Shown: positions 50,290 to 58,991 of the stretch, piece after piece
Position numbering within the stretch: the stretch's first letter is position 1
Layout: each line of letters starts with the position of its first letter
DNA from: Clostridia bacterium
GTDB lineage: Bacteria > Bacillota > Clostridia > Lachnospirales > Lachnospiraceae
Assembly: GCA_910575725.1 (NCBI GenBank)
Contig: CAJTFE010000032.1
Location: 1-59,147 of the forward strand
Direction of reading: 5' to 3'
DNA: 59,147 bases
Notes under the pieces: model-generated
What the model saw: only the letters and a program-made list of their open reading frames with translations
What the model was told of the DNA's origin: nothing
Database searches by the model: none
Program-made: the position numbers and the translations under genes

Positions 50290-50318
50290 TTGTCCTGTCT
50301 GACGGCGGATGCTATAAT
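50290..50318 (+). promoter_or_regulatory. Predicted promoter of the YesM/YesN-type operon
   Basis: TTGTCC (50290-50295), 17-bp spacer, TATAAT (50313-50318), 67 bp before the kinase start. Confidence 0.7.
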
Positions 50319-50384
50319 ACTGCTGAAAGGGAAATGCATCTGTTAGATTATGAAAAGGACAAACAAAAGAGGATAAGCTGAAGG

Positions 50385-52091
50385 ATGGCAAAAAAGAGCA
50401 GTTTTCAAAAGGAACTGGAGAGGCTGGCATCAAAACAGATTATCACAGTCATAGGGATTGGATGTCTGTTTTTTTGCGTTGCCATTTTCGGAAACACGCT
50501 GATTGAGCAGAGGATGAAACAGGAAAAGCATTTGGACGACGTGACGGGAACCTTCCGGCAGGTCTGTGATTCTGTGGCGTCTTTTCTCCAGGACGAGGAA
50601 AATGCAGCAACATTTTTAAACTGTATCCTTGGCCTGGAAAACGGAAACGGCCTTCAGTACCGGATTACGAAATACAATGTGGACGCCCTGGTGGGAATCA
50701 ATCTGATCCTGGCTGACCCTGAAGGACAGATTCTCTTCTCCAGCTTTTCCGAGGACGTGCTGAATCTGCACAGGAAGGAGTTCAACCAGATTGCGGACAC
50801 CAACGCCAAGGCCCAGGACGGGAAGCTGTACCGGACGGTTTACTTTTTCTCGGGGGAAACCTCGGAATATGTGCTGATTCAACCCCTTTACCAGAATGGC
50901 GTTTATGTGGGCAGCGTGGCGGCCTATCTAAAGGAAAGAGACTGGAACCGGCTTTTTCAGAAATACCAGTACGACATTATCCTGACCACGGCGGGGGGCG
51001 ATGTGATTTACTGCTCCAACAGCAGCTTTACCTCAGGCAGCACCGTGAACAAATACCGTCCCAGGAAAATGGAGCGCTACTGCCAGGTGAACGACAGCCG
51101 CTACCTTACCGGAAGGCGGTATCTTCCCGAGCAGAATGTATATCTTTACTCCTTTATCTATCAGCCGGAAAACGTAAGCTACATACTCATCGGTATTTTG
51201 ATCATCTTAAGCCTGGGACTGGTCTGGATGATCCTCTTTTTCCACCTCCTTCAGAAAATGGCGGAGAAAACCTCCCAGTCTGTGCGGACCCTGGTGGAAG
51301 AGATACGCCTGATCCGAAAAGAGGATACAGAACATGTGATTGAGATTGAAACAGGCGATGAGATTGAGGAGATTGCCCGGCAGATCAATAAGATGGTTGT
51401 GAGTGTCAATGAACTGAACCAGAAAAATATGGATCTTCTGGAAATCAATAACCGCATGGAGATTCAGAACCTCCAGGCCCAGATCAATCCCCATTTTATA
51501 TACAATACCTTGGACAACATCCGCTTCCTCATTGCCCAGGACGGGAAAAAGGCCGACGAGCTGATTGGAAGGTTTACCAGGATTCTGCGCTACAGCATCA
51601 ACAATACGAAGCAGAGCACCTCCCTGCAGGAGGATATGGAGTATATAGAGGATTACCTGGTGATTCAGAAAACACGCTTTGGGGAGCGTTTTTTGTACGA
51701 GGTGGATATCAGGCCGGAGTGCAGCAGGGTTCTTGTCCCAAAGCTTCTTCTGCAGCCCTTGATCGAAAACAGCCTGAAGTACGGCTTTCGGAAGAAACCG
51801 GCCATCCATGTCTTAATCCGGGGATGGATTGAGGAGGAATACCTTGTTCTCAAGGTGGAGGACGACGGGCCGGGGCAGCCCAAATCTACGCTGGAGACTT
51901 TACGAGGGATCTTGCATTCCGGAGAAATCAATACCGTACACAACGGCCTTCAGAACATTAACCGGAGAGTGATTCTGGAATACGGCAACGACAGCGGCTT
52001 AAGTCTTGAGAGCCAGGAGGGGATGGGATTTGCAGTAACCATCCGCCTGTGGATAGGAGGTGGAAAAAATGTACCGTGTTTTGCTGGTTGA
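50385..52091 (+). CDS. Sensor histidine kinase, YesM/LytS (HPK7-8) type
   Basis: A 568-residue kinase with an N-terminal helix (IITVIGIGCLFFCVAIFGNTLI), a large extracytoplasmic sensor (~45-265, Cache-like with VLIQPLYQNGVYVGSVAAYL) and a second helix (VSYILIGILIILSLGLVWMILFF). HAMP leads to His_kinase with the phospho-His in QINPHFIYNTLDNIRFLI and an ATPase with KLLLQPLIENSLKYG and VEDDGPG. Such kinases pair with AraC-type regulators and control sugar or nutrient uptake. Its 3' end overlaps the regulator by 23 nt. The transporter 860 bp downstream is the probable target. Confidence 0.93.
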   Translation: MAKKSSFQKELERLASKQIITVIGIGCLFFCVAIFGNTLIEQRMKQEKHLDDVTGTFRQVCDSVASFLQDEENAATFLNCILGLENGNGLQYRITKYNVDALVGINLILADPEGQILFSSFSEDVLNLHRKEFNQIADTNAKAQDGKLYRTVYFFSGETSEYVLIQPLYQNGVYVGSVAAYLKERDWNRLFQKYQYDIILTTAGGDVIYCSNSSFTSGSTVNKYRPRKMERYCQVNDSRYLTGRRYLPEQNVYLYSFIYQPENVSYILIGILIILSLGLVWMILFFHLLQKMAEKTSQSVRTLVEEIRLIRKEDTEHVIEIETGDEIEEIARQINKMVVSVNELNQKNMDLLEINNRMEIQNLQAQINPHFIYNTLDNIRFLIAQDGKKADELIGRFTRILRYSINNTKQSTSLQEDMEYIEDYLVIQKTRFGERFLYEVDIRPECSRVLVPKLLLQPLIENSLKYGFRKKPAIHVLIRGWIEEEYLVLKVEDDGPGQPKSTLETLRGILHSGEINTVHNGLQNINRRVILEYGNDSGLSLESQEGMGFAVTIRLWIGGGKNVPCFAG

Positions 52092-52845
52092 GGATGAGGA
52101 GATTATACGGAAAGGAATCAAAAATTCCATTCCCTGGGAGGAATTCGGCTGCAGCGTCATCGGAGAGGCAGGCAACGGGGAGGAAGGCGTAAAGCTCATC
52201 GAGGAGCTTCGGCCGGACATTGTGATTACAGATATCAATATGCCTCTGATGGACGGGCTTACCATGCTGTCCCGGACAAAGTTCCGGTATGATTATGCTG
52301 CTGTGATTCTCACGGGCTATTCGGAATTCGAATATGCCAGGGAGGCCATTCGCAACGGAGTTTCCAGCTATGTGCTGAAGCCCCTGAATATGGAGGAGAT
52401 GAAGGAGGCCTTAGAGCAGGCGGTGCTGGAATCGAAGAATATCTACTATCTGCGGCAGCGAAATGAATCTGCCGGAGATACAGGCACGCTGTCCCTTCTG
52501 GAACAGGAGAGGGAAAAGAAGATCCAGGATCCTCTGGTAGACCAGGTGCTTGCCTATATTACAGCCAATTATCAGAATAAGATTACCCTCTCGGATCTGG
52601 AACAGAATCTTCACTATTCCGAGCGGTATATCAGCCAGAGGTTTCAGAAGGCTCTGGGAACCACCATCATTGAGTATCTGAACCGATACCGTCTCCAGAA
52701 AGCCTTGGGAATATTAAAGGAGGGCGGCATACCCTTGTCAGAGGTGGGCTGGGAATGCGGATTCGGAGAGTACAAATATTTTAATTACGTGTTTAAAAAG
52801 TATATGGGCTGCTCGGCCAAAGAGTATCAGAGCAGAATCAGATGA
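52069..52845 (+). CDS. AraC-family response regulator, YesN type
   Basis: A 258-residue regulator. The receiver domain has MYRVLLVEDEEIIRKGI, phospho-Asp in IVITDINMPLMDG, and LTGYSEFEYAR and LKPLNMEEM. After a linker, the AraC DNA-binding pair is seen (ITLSDLEQNLHYSERYISQRFQKALG and SEVGWECGFGEYKYFNYVFKKYMGCSAKEYQ). AGGAGG (52055-52060) lies 8 nt before ATG 52069, inside the kinase gene. It probably activates the ABC importer genes that follow. Confidence 0.95.
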   Translation: MYRVLLVEDEEIIRKGIKNSIPWEEFGCSVIGEAGNGEEGVKLIEELRPDIVITDINMPLMDGLTMLSRTKFRYDYAAVILTGYSEFEYAREAIRNGVSSYVLKPLNMEEMKEALEQAVLESKNIYYLRQRNESAGDTGTLSLLEQEREKKIQDPLVDQVLAYITANYQNKITLSDLEQNLHYSERYISQRFQKALGTTIIEYLNRYRLQKALGILKEGGIPLSEVGWECGFGEYKYFNYVFKKYMGCSAKEYQSRIR

Positions 52846-52875
52846 AATACCGAACAGATTTGTTCGGTATTTTTT
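52845..52875 (+). terminator. Terminator after the response regulator
   Basis: AAATACCGAACA (52845-52856) pairs perfectly with TGTTCGGTATTT (52861-52872), loop GATT, followed by TTT. It begins at the last base of the stop codon. Confidence 0.9.
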
Positions 52876-52953
52876 CCGATTGTTCTGAAATTTAGGTAGT
52901 TTACAGGAAAAGAAGCAGATAAAATAAGGGTATAAATTTTAAAGGAGGATTTT

Positions 52954-54057
52954 ATGATGAAGAAAAAGAGTATTGCGTTACTGCTGGCGGCTGTTATGAC
53001 CACTGGCTTACTGGCAGGCTGCGGCAAGAGCAGCACAGAGGAGCCGGCGGCTCCGGCAGAGACAGAAGCTCCTGCAGAGGAAGGCGGCGAAGAAGAGGGC
53101 GGCTCTGAGACAGCGCAGGTAGGCGGCGAGCTGGTGGTTTACTCCCCCAACTCTGAGGGCCTTATCAATGCAACCATTCCCCTGTTTGAGGAAAAATACG
53201 GCATTACCGTAGAGGTTATCCAGGCAGGAACAGGCGAGCTGGTAAAGAGAATTGAGTCTGAGAAGAACGACCCGTATGCAGATGTCCTCTTCGGCGGTTC
53301 CTGGTCCCAGATGTATGACAATCAGGATCTGTGGGAGCCTTATGTATCGCCGAACAATGAGACAGTCGTAGACGCTTACAAGAATGAGTGCGGCTTTATC
53401 ACCAGCAACGTTTTGGACGGCAGCGTTCTCATTGTAAACACAGATCTTATTGGGGACATTGAGATCAAGGGCTATGAGGATCTTCTGAATCCGGAGCTGA
53501 AAGGCAAGATTGCCACGGCAGACCCGGCCAACTCTTCTTCCGCATTTGCGCATCTGACCAATATGCTGCTGGCTATGGGCGGCTATGAGGACGAGGCTGC
53601 ATGGAAGTACGTAGAGGAGCTGTTTGCAAACATTGACGGAAAGATCTGCGAGAGCTCTTCCGGCGTCTACAAGGGAGTAGCTGACGGCGAGTATGTAGTT
53701 GGACTTTCCTACGAGGATCCCTGTGCACAGCTTGTAAAGGACGGAGCGCCTGTTGAGATTGTATACATGGAAGAGGGCACCGTATATCTGCCCGCATCGG
53801 CAACCATCGTAAAGGGAGCCAGAAATATGGACAATGCAAAGCTGTTCATGGACTTTATCTTAAGCGAAGAGGTACAGAATATCTGGGGCAGCACCCTGAC
53901 AAACCGTCCGATTATGAAGGATGCACAGACCAGCGATTACATGGTTCCCCTGGCAGACATCAAGGTGCTTGAGGAGGATATCCCCTATGTAAGCCAGCAT
54001 AAGCAGGAGATCGTAGATCACTACACCGAGATCTTTACGGATCTGCAGAGCAATTAA
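52954..54057 (+). CDS. Substrate-binding lipoprotein, Fe3+/sugar-phosphate (AfuA/FbpA) type
   Basis: A 367-residue lipoprotein: signal peptide with lipobox LLAGC, an acidic Ala/Pro/Glu-rich linker (~30-55), then a class D binding fold (GELVVYSPNSEGLI, FEEKYGITVEVIQAGTGEL, DVLFGGSW, YEDPCAQLVKDGAPVEIVYMEEG). This family takes up Fe3+ in FbpA and hexose phosphates in AfuA; the FbpA tyrosine pair is not evident, so sugar phosphate or another phosphorylated ligand is possible. AAAGGAGG upstream serves the first or second ATG. It is first in a lipoprotein-ATPase-permease operon. Confidence 0.9.
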   Translation: MMKKKSIALLLAAVMTTGLLAGCGKSSTEEPAAPAETEAPAEEGGEEEGGSETAQVGGELVVYSPNSEGLINATIPLFEEKYGITVEVIQAGTGELVKRIESEKNDPYADVLFGGSWSQMYDNQDLWEPYVSPNNETVVDAYKNECGFITSNVLDGSVLIVNTDLIGDIEIKGYEDLLNPELKGKIATADPANSSSAFAHLTNMLLAMGGYEDEAAWKYVEELFANIDGKICESSSGVYKGVADGEYVVGLSYEDPCAQLVKDGAPVEIVYMEEGTVYLPASATIVKGARNMDNAKLFMDFILSEEVQNIWGSTLTNRPIMKDAQTSDYMVPLADIKVLEEDIPYVSQHKQEIVDHYTEIFTDLQSN

Positions 54058-54105
54058 GACAGACAGGGTAAAGACCCGGACGTCAGCAAGGTTGTGGAGG
54101 ATAAG

Positions 54106-55194
54106 ATGAGCAGAATTATAATAAAAAATGCGGTAAAGAAATATGGTGAGAACACCGTGATTCCCGATTTGAGCGCCGAAATAGAGGACGGAGAGTTATT
54201 TACCCTCCTGGGACCTTCTGGCTGCGGAAAGACAACATTGCTGCGGATGATTGCAGGATTCAATTCCATTGAGGGCGGAGATTTTTACTTTAATGAGACC
54301 CGGATCAATGATATGGATCCCAGTAAGAGAAATATTGGCATGGTTTTCCAAAACTATGCCATATTTCCCAATCTGTCCGTGCGGAACAATGTTGCCTTTG
54401 GCTTGAAAAACCGAAAAATCGAGAAAGAAAAGATTAAGACAGAAACGGACAAATATTTAAATCTGATGCAGATTATGGAGTATGCGGAGCGGATGCCAAG
54501 CCAGCTGTCCGGCGGACAGCAGCAGCGTATCGCCCTGGCAAGAGCCCTGGTGATTACCCCGGATGTGCTTCTGATGGATGAGCCTTTGTCCAACCTGGAT
54601 GCAAAGCTCCGCATGGAGATGCGGACGGTAATCCGTCATACACAGAAAAGCGTGGGAATTACCACTGTGTATGTGACCCATGACCAGGAGGAGGCCATGG
54701 CCATCAGCGACCGGATTGCCGTAATGAAGGACGGCGTGATTCAGCACATTGGAAAGCCCAAGGACATCTACCAGAGACCGAAGAATGTGTTCGTAGCCAC
54801 CTTTATCGGGCGCACCAATATGGTTCCGGCGAGAATTGAGAAGGGCGGGCTGGTATTTGCAGACGGATACCGGGAGCAGATTGACGCTCTGAAAAGGGCA
54901 GAGGATCAGGAGGTACTCTGTTCCATCCGGCCGGAGGAATTTGTCATCTGCAAGGAAGGCAGAGACGGAATCAAGGGAACGGTGAAGGAGTTCGTCTACC
55001 TGGGCCTTAACACCCACTATTACATTGATACGGATGCCGGGGAGACTGTGGAGATCATCGAGGAATCGTCCCTTAAGGAGGAGCTGAAGGAAGGACAGTC
55101 TGTTCTTCTGAAGGTAAAGAAGGAAAAGATCAACGTGTTTAATCATACGGGGGAGCGAAACCTGGTAAGGAGCGAGGCCTATGAAAAACAATAA
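54106..55194 (+). CDS. ABC importer ATP-binding protein (FbpC/PotA type)
   Basis: A 362-residue ATPase: Walker [11 protein letters not shown]-loop [11 protein letters not shown], signature [15 protein letters not shown], Walker [12 protein letters not shown] and the switch His in [10 protein letters not shown]-terminal TOBE domain (~275-355) is typical of the MalK/FbpC/PotA branch. ATG 54106 was chosen for GTGGAGG upstream. The end overlaps the permease by 14 nt. Confidence 0.95.
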   Translation: MSRIIIKNAVKKYGENTVIPDLSAEIEDGELFTLLGPSGCGKTTLLRMIAGFNSIEGGDFYFNETRINDMDPSKRNIGMVFQNYAIFPNLSVRNNVAFGLKNRKIEKEKIKTETDKYLNLMQIMEYAERMPSQLSGGQQQRIALARALVITPDVLLMDEPLSNLDAKLRMEMRTVIRHTQKSVGITTVYVTHDQEEAMAISDRIAVMKDGVIQHIGKPKDIYQRPKNVFVATFIGRTNMVPARIEKGGLVFADGYREQIDALKRAEDQEVLCSIRPEEFVICKEGRDGIKGTVKEFVYLGLNTHYYIDTDAGETVEIIEESSLKEELKEGQSVLLKVKKEKINVFNHTGERNLVRSEAYEKQ

Positions 55195-56836
55195 TAAATT
55201 CCGTCTGGACGTATGGGGCTTTATCACGCTGTTTGTGATACTCCTGTATGTGCTGTTTCTCCTCTATCCCATGGGGTATCTCATCCGCCAGTCTGTGTTC
55301 GACGCAGAGACGGGGAAGCTGACCCTGGCTAACTTTGCGAAATTCTTTTCCAAAAGCTATTATTTTAACACGCTCTTTAACAGCTTTAAGATTTCCATTG
55401 CGGCCACGGTTCTGTCTCTTTTGATTGGAACGCCCCTTGCGTATCTCTTTGCCGTATACAAGATTCGGGGAAAAGCTTTTTTGAGCATTCTAATTGTGGT
55501 GGCTTCCATGTCGGCGCCTTTTATCGGGGCCTACTCCTGGATTCTGCTTCTTGGAAGGAGCGGCGTGATTACCACCTTCTTTAAAAATATGGGGATTGCC
55601 CTGCCGGATATCTACGGATTTGGAGGAATTGTCCTGGTTATGACCCTGCAGCTCTTTCCGCTGGTGTTCCTCTATGCAAGGGGAGCGCTGAAAAACATCG
55701 ACAATTCCCTGATTGAGGCGGCGGGAAACCTGGGCTGTTCCGGCGTGAAATGCTTTGTGAAGGTGGTTGTTCCGCTGATTATGCCAACCCTTTTGGCGGC
55801 GGGCCTTCTGGTATTTATGCGTTCCTTTGCGGATTTCGGAACGCCGATGCTGATTGGAGAGGGGTATCGTACCTTCCCGGTTGTGCTTTACAATGAGTTT
55901 ATCAATGAGGTAGGGGGAAATGACGGCTTTGCGGCTGCCATTGCTGTGATTGCCATTGTGATTACGACGGTGGTATTTCTCATCCAGAAGTATGTTTCCA
56001 ACCGGAAATCCTTCTCTTTGAATGCGCTGCATCCCATGGAGGTACGGGAGGCCAAGGGGGCTGTCCGGTGGATGGTACATCTTTTTTCCTATCTGGTGAT
56101 TGGGGTTGCCGTGCTGCCCCAGTGCTATGTGATCTACACTTCCTTTAAAAATACGGAAGGAAAGATTTTTGTGGACGGCTATTCCTTAAGCAGCTATGCT
56201 ACGGCTTTTGGAAAGCTGGGAAAGAGCATTCAGAATACGATTATTATTCCAATCCTGGCTCTGGTGGTGATTATACTGCTGGCGATTCTCATTGCCTATC
56301 TGGTGGTGCGCAGAAGGAATTTCCTCACGAATATCACGGATATTCTGTCTATGATTCCTTACATTGTGCCGGGAACGGTTCTTGGTATTGCCCTTCTGGT
56401 GGGCTTTAATAAGCCGCCCCTTCTTATCAGCGGCACGATGCTGATTATGGTAGTGGCGCTGGTGATTCGAAGACTGCCTTATACGATTCGTTCTTCTGTG
56501 GCGATTCTGCAGCAGATTCCGATGAGCATCGAGGAGGCTGCCATTTCCCTGGGAGCGACGAAGATGAAGGCGTTTTTCCGCATTACGGTTCCTATGATGC
56601 AGGCTGGAATTGTGTCGGGGGCGATTTTGAGCTGGGTGACGATGATCAGTGAGCTCTCTACGGCCATTATCCTGTATACAGGCCGGACGAAGACCTTGAC
56701 GGTGGCTATCTATACGGAGGTTATCCGGGGCAATTACGGGACGGCTGCGGCTTTGTCTACCATACTGACCCTGCTGACAGTGGCGTCGCTGCTGTTGTTT
56801 AACAAGATGAATGGGGGGAAGGAGCTAAGCCTGTAG
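55181..56836 (+). CDS. ABC importer permease with two fused domains (FbpB type)
   Basis: A 551-residue permease with about twelve helices in two homologous halves. Each half has the EAA cytoplasmic loop: LIEAAGNLGCSGVKCFVKVVVPLIMP in the first and IEEAAISLGATKMKAFFRITVPMM in the second. This fused layout is that of FbpB/AfuB transporters. Last gene of the operon, followed by a terminator. Confidence 0.95.
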   Translation: MKNNNKFRLDVWGFITLFVILLYVLFLLYPMGYLIRQSVFDAETGKLTLANFAKFFSKSYYFNTLFNSFKISIAATVLSLLIGTPLAYLFAVYKIRGKAFLSILIVVASMSAPFIGAYSWILLLGRSGVITTFFKNMGIALPDIYGFGGIVLVMTLQLFPLVFLYARGALKNIDNSLIEAAGNLGCSGVKCFVKVVVPLIMPTLLAAGLLVFMRSFADFGTPMLIGEGYRTFPVVLYNEFINEVGGNDGFAAAIAVIAIVITTVVFLIQKYVSNRKSFSLNALHPMEVREAKGAVRWMVHLFSYLVIGVAVLPQCYVIYTSFKNTEGKIFVDGYSLSSYATAFGKLGKSIQNTIIIPILALVVIILLAILIAYLVVRRRNFLTNITDILSMIPYIVPGTVLGIALLVGFNKPPLLISGTMLIMVVALVIRRLPYTIRSSVAILQQIPMSIEEAAISLGATKMKAFFRITVPMMQAGIVSGAILSWVTMISELSTAIILYTGRTKTLTVAIYTEVIRGNYGTAAALSTILTLLTVASLLLFNKMNGGKELSL

Positions 56837-56871
56837 GGCGCCTGTGGCGGACAGAGATAGATGATAAAAAG

Positions 56872-56920
56872 AAACCGGTGGCAAAGGCTGTGATGAACGA
56901 ACCTTGCCGTCGGTTTTTTT
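56872..56920 (+). terminator. Terminator of the ABC importer operon
   Basis: AAACCG-GT-GGCAAAGG pairs with CCTTGCC-GT-CGGTTT around a 12-nt loop with small bulges, followed by a run of Ts. Confidence 0.85.
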
Positions 56921-57162
56921 GTGAATGCTTTAGGGGGCTGGGATATCTGGGAATAGGCGAGGAGCAGTTTGGAGGGATTAATTAGCGGTCTAGGAAATGG
57001 ATTTGCCTCTGTAAAAGAGGCAGAAATCGGAGTGGCATGTGATAGAAGGTTACTGTTCAGAGGCAATGTCAGTTAGTTAAGTTATAAAGCTAAATTTTAA
57101 GTAGGGGTGTAACTCTTTTTTTAAAGTTATCTCTAGGGGGTGACATACGGAACAAAATGTGC
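56921..57162. other. Intergenic stretch without a recognised gene
   Basis: No coding frame with a ribosome binding site was seen on either strand. The sequence shifts to AT-rich composition from about 57060. It probably contains the left edge of the IS4-type remnant (for example around AGGGGGTGACATACGG, 57135-57150), but no terminal inverted repeat can be paired. Confidence 0.5.
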
Positions 57163-57198
57163 GGCCGCTTTCACTGAAAATGATCAGTGAAAGCGGCC
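57163..57198 (+). promoter_or_regulatory. 15-bp perfect hairpin before the transposase remnant
   Basis: GGCCGCTTTCACTGA (57163-57177) pairs perfectly with 57184-57198 around a 6-nt loop. Strong leader hairpins in front of transposase genes shield them from outside transcription or translation, a likely role here. A second weak stem, CTTGTAA/TTACAAG, follows and reaches the ribosome binding site. Confidence 0.6.
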
Positions 57199-57246
57199 CT
57201 TGTAAATTAGAAACATATCGTTTGTTCAATTACAAGGAGGTCTCGT

Positions 57247-57480
57247 ATGTCATTTGCCGCACAAGTCAAAAACTCTCTTCTGCATATCATTTCAAGTATG
57301 GCTTCCCACCCGGAAGATTTCTTTATGCATCCTCGAACTGACTTTTCCAGAAACAGAAAATTAGATTTTTCCACCCTGTTACAGCTCATCATTTCCATGG
57401 AAGCCGGTACCCTAGGAAGAGTAGATTTGTTCAATATAGAAAAATTAATGGAAGAAATTATTTATCTAAAGACTATTTAG
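57247..57480 (+). pseudogene. IS4-family transposase, N-terminal fragment fused to foreign sequence
   Basis: AAGGAGG and ATG lead into MSFAAQVKNSLLHIISSMA, then HPEDFF, RTDFSRNRKLDFSTLLQLIISMEAGTLGR, which resembles the start of IS4-family transposases. After about residue 59 the frame reads out-of-frame PqqD sequence (VDLFNIEKLMEE...) and stops. No catalytic DDE part is present, so this is a dead left end. The junction is near 57420. It was made by deletion or by an insertion into the PqqD gene followed by loss of the rest. Confidence 0.75.
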
Positions 57481-57662
57481 CATACGAATTAGATGAAATA
57501 TCAGATTTAGTTTGGACTTTGATAGATGGAAAAAATTCTTTAGAAAATATTGCACTAGCTGTTTTTAATGAATATGATGTAGCATATGATGTTGTGTTAA
57601 AAGATATTATTACTTTTATTAATGAGCTTAAGAAAAATAATTTGATTATAAATAAGGAATAA
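57418..57662 (+). pseudogene. PqqD-family peptide-binding protein (RRE), 5'-truncated
   Basis: In the frame ending at TAA 57660-57662, the sequence encodes about 80 residues: SRFVQYRKINGRNYLS, then AYELDEISDLVWTLIDGK, NSLENIALAVFNEYDV and a helical end FINELKKNNLI. This is the PqqD winged-helix fold (leader-peptide binder of PQQ, lasso and other RiPP pathways; LDEISDLVWxLIDG is diagnostic). There is no start codon; the frame runs into IS4 sequence at its 5' end. Very AT-rich compared with the genes to the left. The next gene starts 2 bp after the stop. Confidence 0.75.
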
Positions 57663-57664
57663 AT

Positions 57665-58329
57665 ATGCTTATTATATTACTTATATCGTTTATACTGGTT
57701 TTGCTCACCAATATCATGTTAATAAAATTATTTCCAATCTATATGGGTGATAAAATCCTTTTTTTAAGACGAAGCTTCTATGCAGTACCATATTTAGTGG
57801 TTTTTATAATTTATGACGTACCTAAAATAACAATAAGTTCAAATAACATAGTTTATATTATATTAGCAACTGCAATCAGTATGGTACTTATTTCTATTCA
57901 ATGGAAAGAATTTGCTTGGGTTTTTCAGAAAGACTTATTGCAATTATTTCCTTGTATAAATGGAAAACAGGTCGGTATAGAAATATATACATTGATATTA
58001 GCTGTAATTGTTCAAGAGTTGTATTATAAATTGTTTGTATTACAAGTTTTTTGTAGTCTGACATCTGAGAATGTTGCTATACTAAGCACTTCAATATTGT
58101 TTGTTGTTGATCATATAATAAGTGCTGGAGCTAAAAAGCGTTTTAAATATAAAGATTTTATTCTTCAATTTATTATGAGTTTATCTAGTTGTATTATTTT
58201 TTAAAGAGTGGGAATTTTTATATTGGTGCTCTTATTCATTTCATATATAATGTATTTGTTGTAGTCTTTAATCTTGTGCGTTTGATACTTCAATCACACA
58301 AAAATAAGGAAACAAAAAATTCTTTATAA
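57665..58329 (+). pseudogene. CPBP-family intramembrane protease, frameshifted in a T-run
   Basis: The first frame (57665-58204) encodes 179 residues with five or six hydrophobic segments, containing QELYYKLFVLQ (motif 1, usually EExxxR) and FVVDHI (motif 2). It stops just after a run of six Ts (58197-58202). Adding one T would restore a frame reading KSGNFYIGALIHFIYNVFVVV (motif 3, H-x3-N) and ending at 58329. The gene is thus broken by one base, or switches by slippage, or the base call is wrong. CPBP (Abi) proteases process or give immunity to peptides; Arg of motif 1 is Lys here. Confidence 0.65.
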
Positions 58330-58362
58330 ATTTTTTGGAATTGTATGGAAGGAGGTGAAATT

Positions 58363-58428
58363 ATGAAAAAGTATAAAGCGCCTAAACTTATTTCTGTTAA
58401 GCTGCTTACGGGTATGTCATTTCCGTAA
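58363..58428 (+). CDS. 21-residue peptide, candidate RiPP precursor (leader-like)
   Basis: AAGGAGG (58349-58355) lies 7 nt before an ATG that opens a 21-codon frame: MKKYKAPKLISVKLLTG followed by MSFP and TAA. The Y-x2-P-x-L pattern (Tyr4, Pro7, Leu9) is the recognition motif that PqqD-like RRE proteins bind in lasso leaders, and a PqqD gene lies 700 bp upstream. The Thr-Gly near the end resembles the leader/core junction, but almost no core remains, so the peptide may be truncated by mutation. Too short for routine gene calling. Confidence 0.55.
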   Translation: MKKYKAPKLISVKLLTGMSFP

Positions 58429-58452
58429 AGTATGATTTGACAGGATGATTGG

Positions 58453-58498
58453 GGAAAGAATATTAATAATGAAGAGGTAGTTTGTTAATATTCTTTCC
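58453..58498 (+). terminator. Hairpin between the peptide gene and the MazG-like gene
   Basis: GGAAAGAATATTAA (58453-58466) pairs perfectly over 14 bp with 58485-58498, loop 18 nt. No T-run follows. Downstream of precursor genes such stems often limit read-through or protect the mRNA end. Confidence 0.55.
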
Positions 58499-58564
58499 TA
58501 AAATCAAAATATAATAATTGGGTTACGCTTTGGGGTTAATAATAAATTAGGGAGTGAGTTTCAT

Positions 58565-58918
58565 ATGGATAATACGCAATTAAAACTGTTATATTCATTA
58601 TCTGAAAGGAAAACATTGGATGATGTTCAGATATATGTTTCGGAAGTAATGAAATTTAGAGGGTTTACAAGTCAATCGGCACAAGACAAATTGATGCTTT
58701 TAATGGAAGAATTAGGCGAATTGGCAAAGGCAATAAGAAAGGCAGAAAATTATTTACCTATTGATAAAGAGTTGCTTAATAATTATTCTTCTGTAAATGA
58801 AGAAGTTGCAGATGTCTTTATTGTTCTTTTATCATTGTGTGATGTTCTCAATATTAATTTATGGGAAGCTTTTTTGACCAAAGAAAAAGAAAATATTACA
58901 AGGAGATGGTCTGAATGA
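58565..58918 (+). CDS. MazG-like nucleotide pyrophosphohydrolase
   Basis: A 117-residue, all-helical protein with the MazG metal-binding pattern: LMEELGELAKAIRK (E-E-x2-E) and, 30 residues on, NEEVADVFIVLLSLCD (E-x2-D). Such enzymes hydrolyse (d)NTPs or related nucleotides. GGAG lies 10 nt before the ATG. AT-rich like its neighbours; the stop overlaps a further start (ATGA), so it was part of an operon now interrupted by IS66. Confidence 0.85.
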   Translation: MDNTQLKLLYSLSERKTLDDVQIYVSEVMKFRGFTSQSAQDKLMLLMEELGELAKAIRKAENYLPIDKELLNNYSSVNEEVADVFIVLLSLCDVLNINLWEAFLTKEKENITRRWSE

Positions 58919-58991
58919 GTTTAAATCGTTTACAGAGTTTTTATTTTCTTATTAATTGTATTTTTAGCCAGTCTCAGAAAGCAGAAATAAC
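58915..58991 (+). pseudogene. Gene start truncated by the IS66 element
   Basis: ATG 58915 overlaps the MazG stop, and AGGAG (58901-58905) is 9 nt upstream, so a third gene of the operon began here (MSLNRLQSFYFLINCIF...). After about 25 codons the frame meets the IS66 end and stops (TAA spanning the junction). The product cannot be identified from the remaining residues. Confidence 0.6.
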
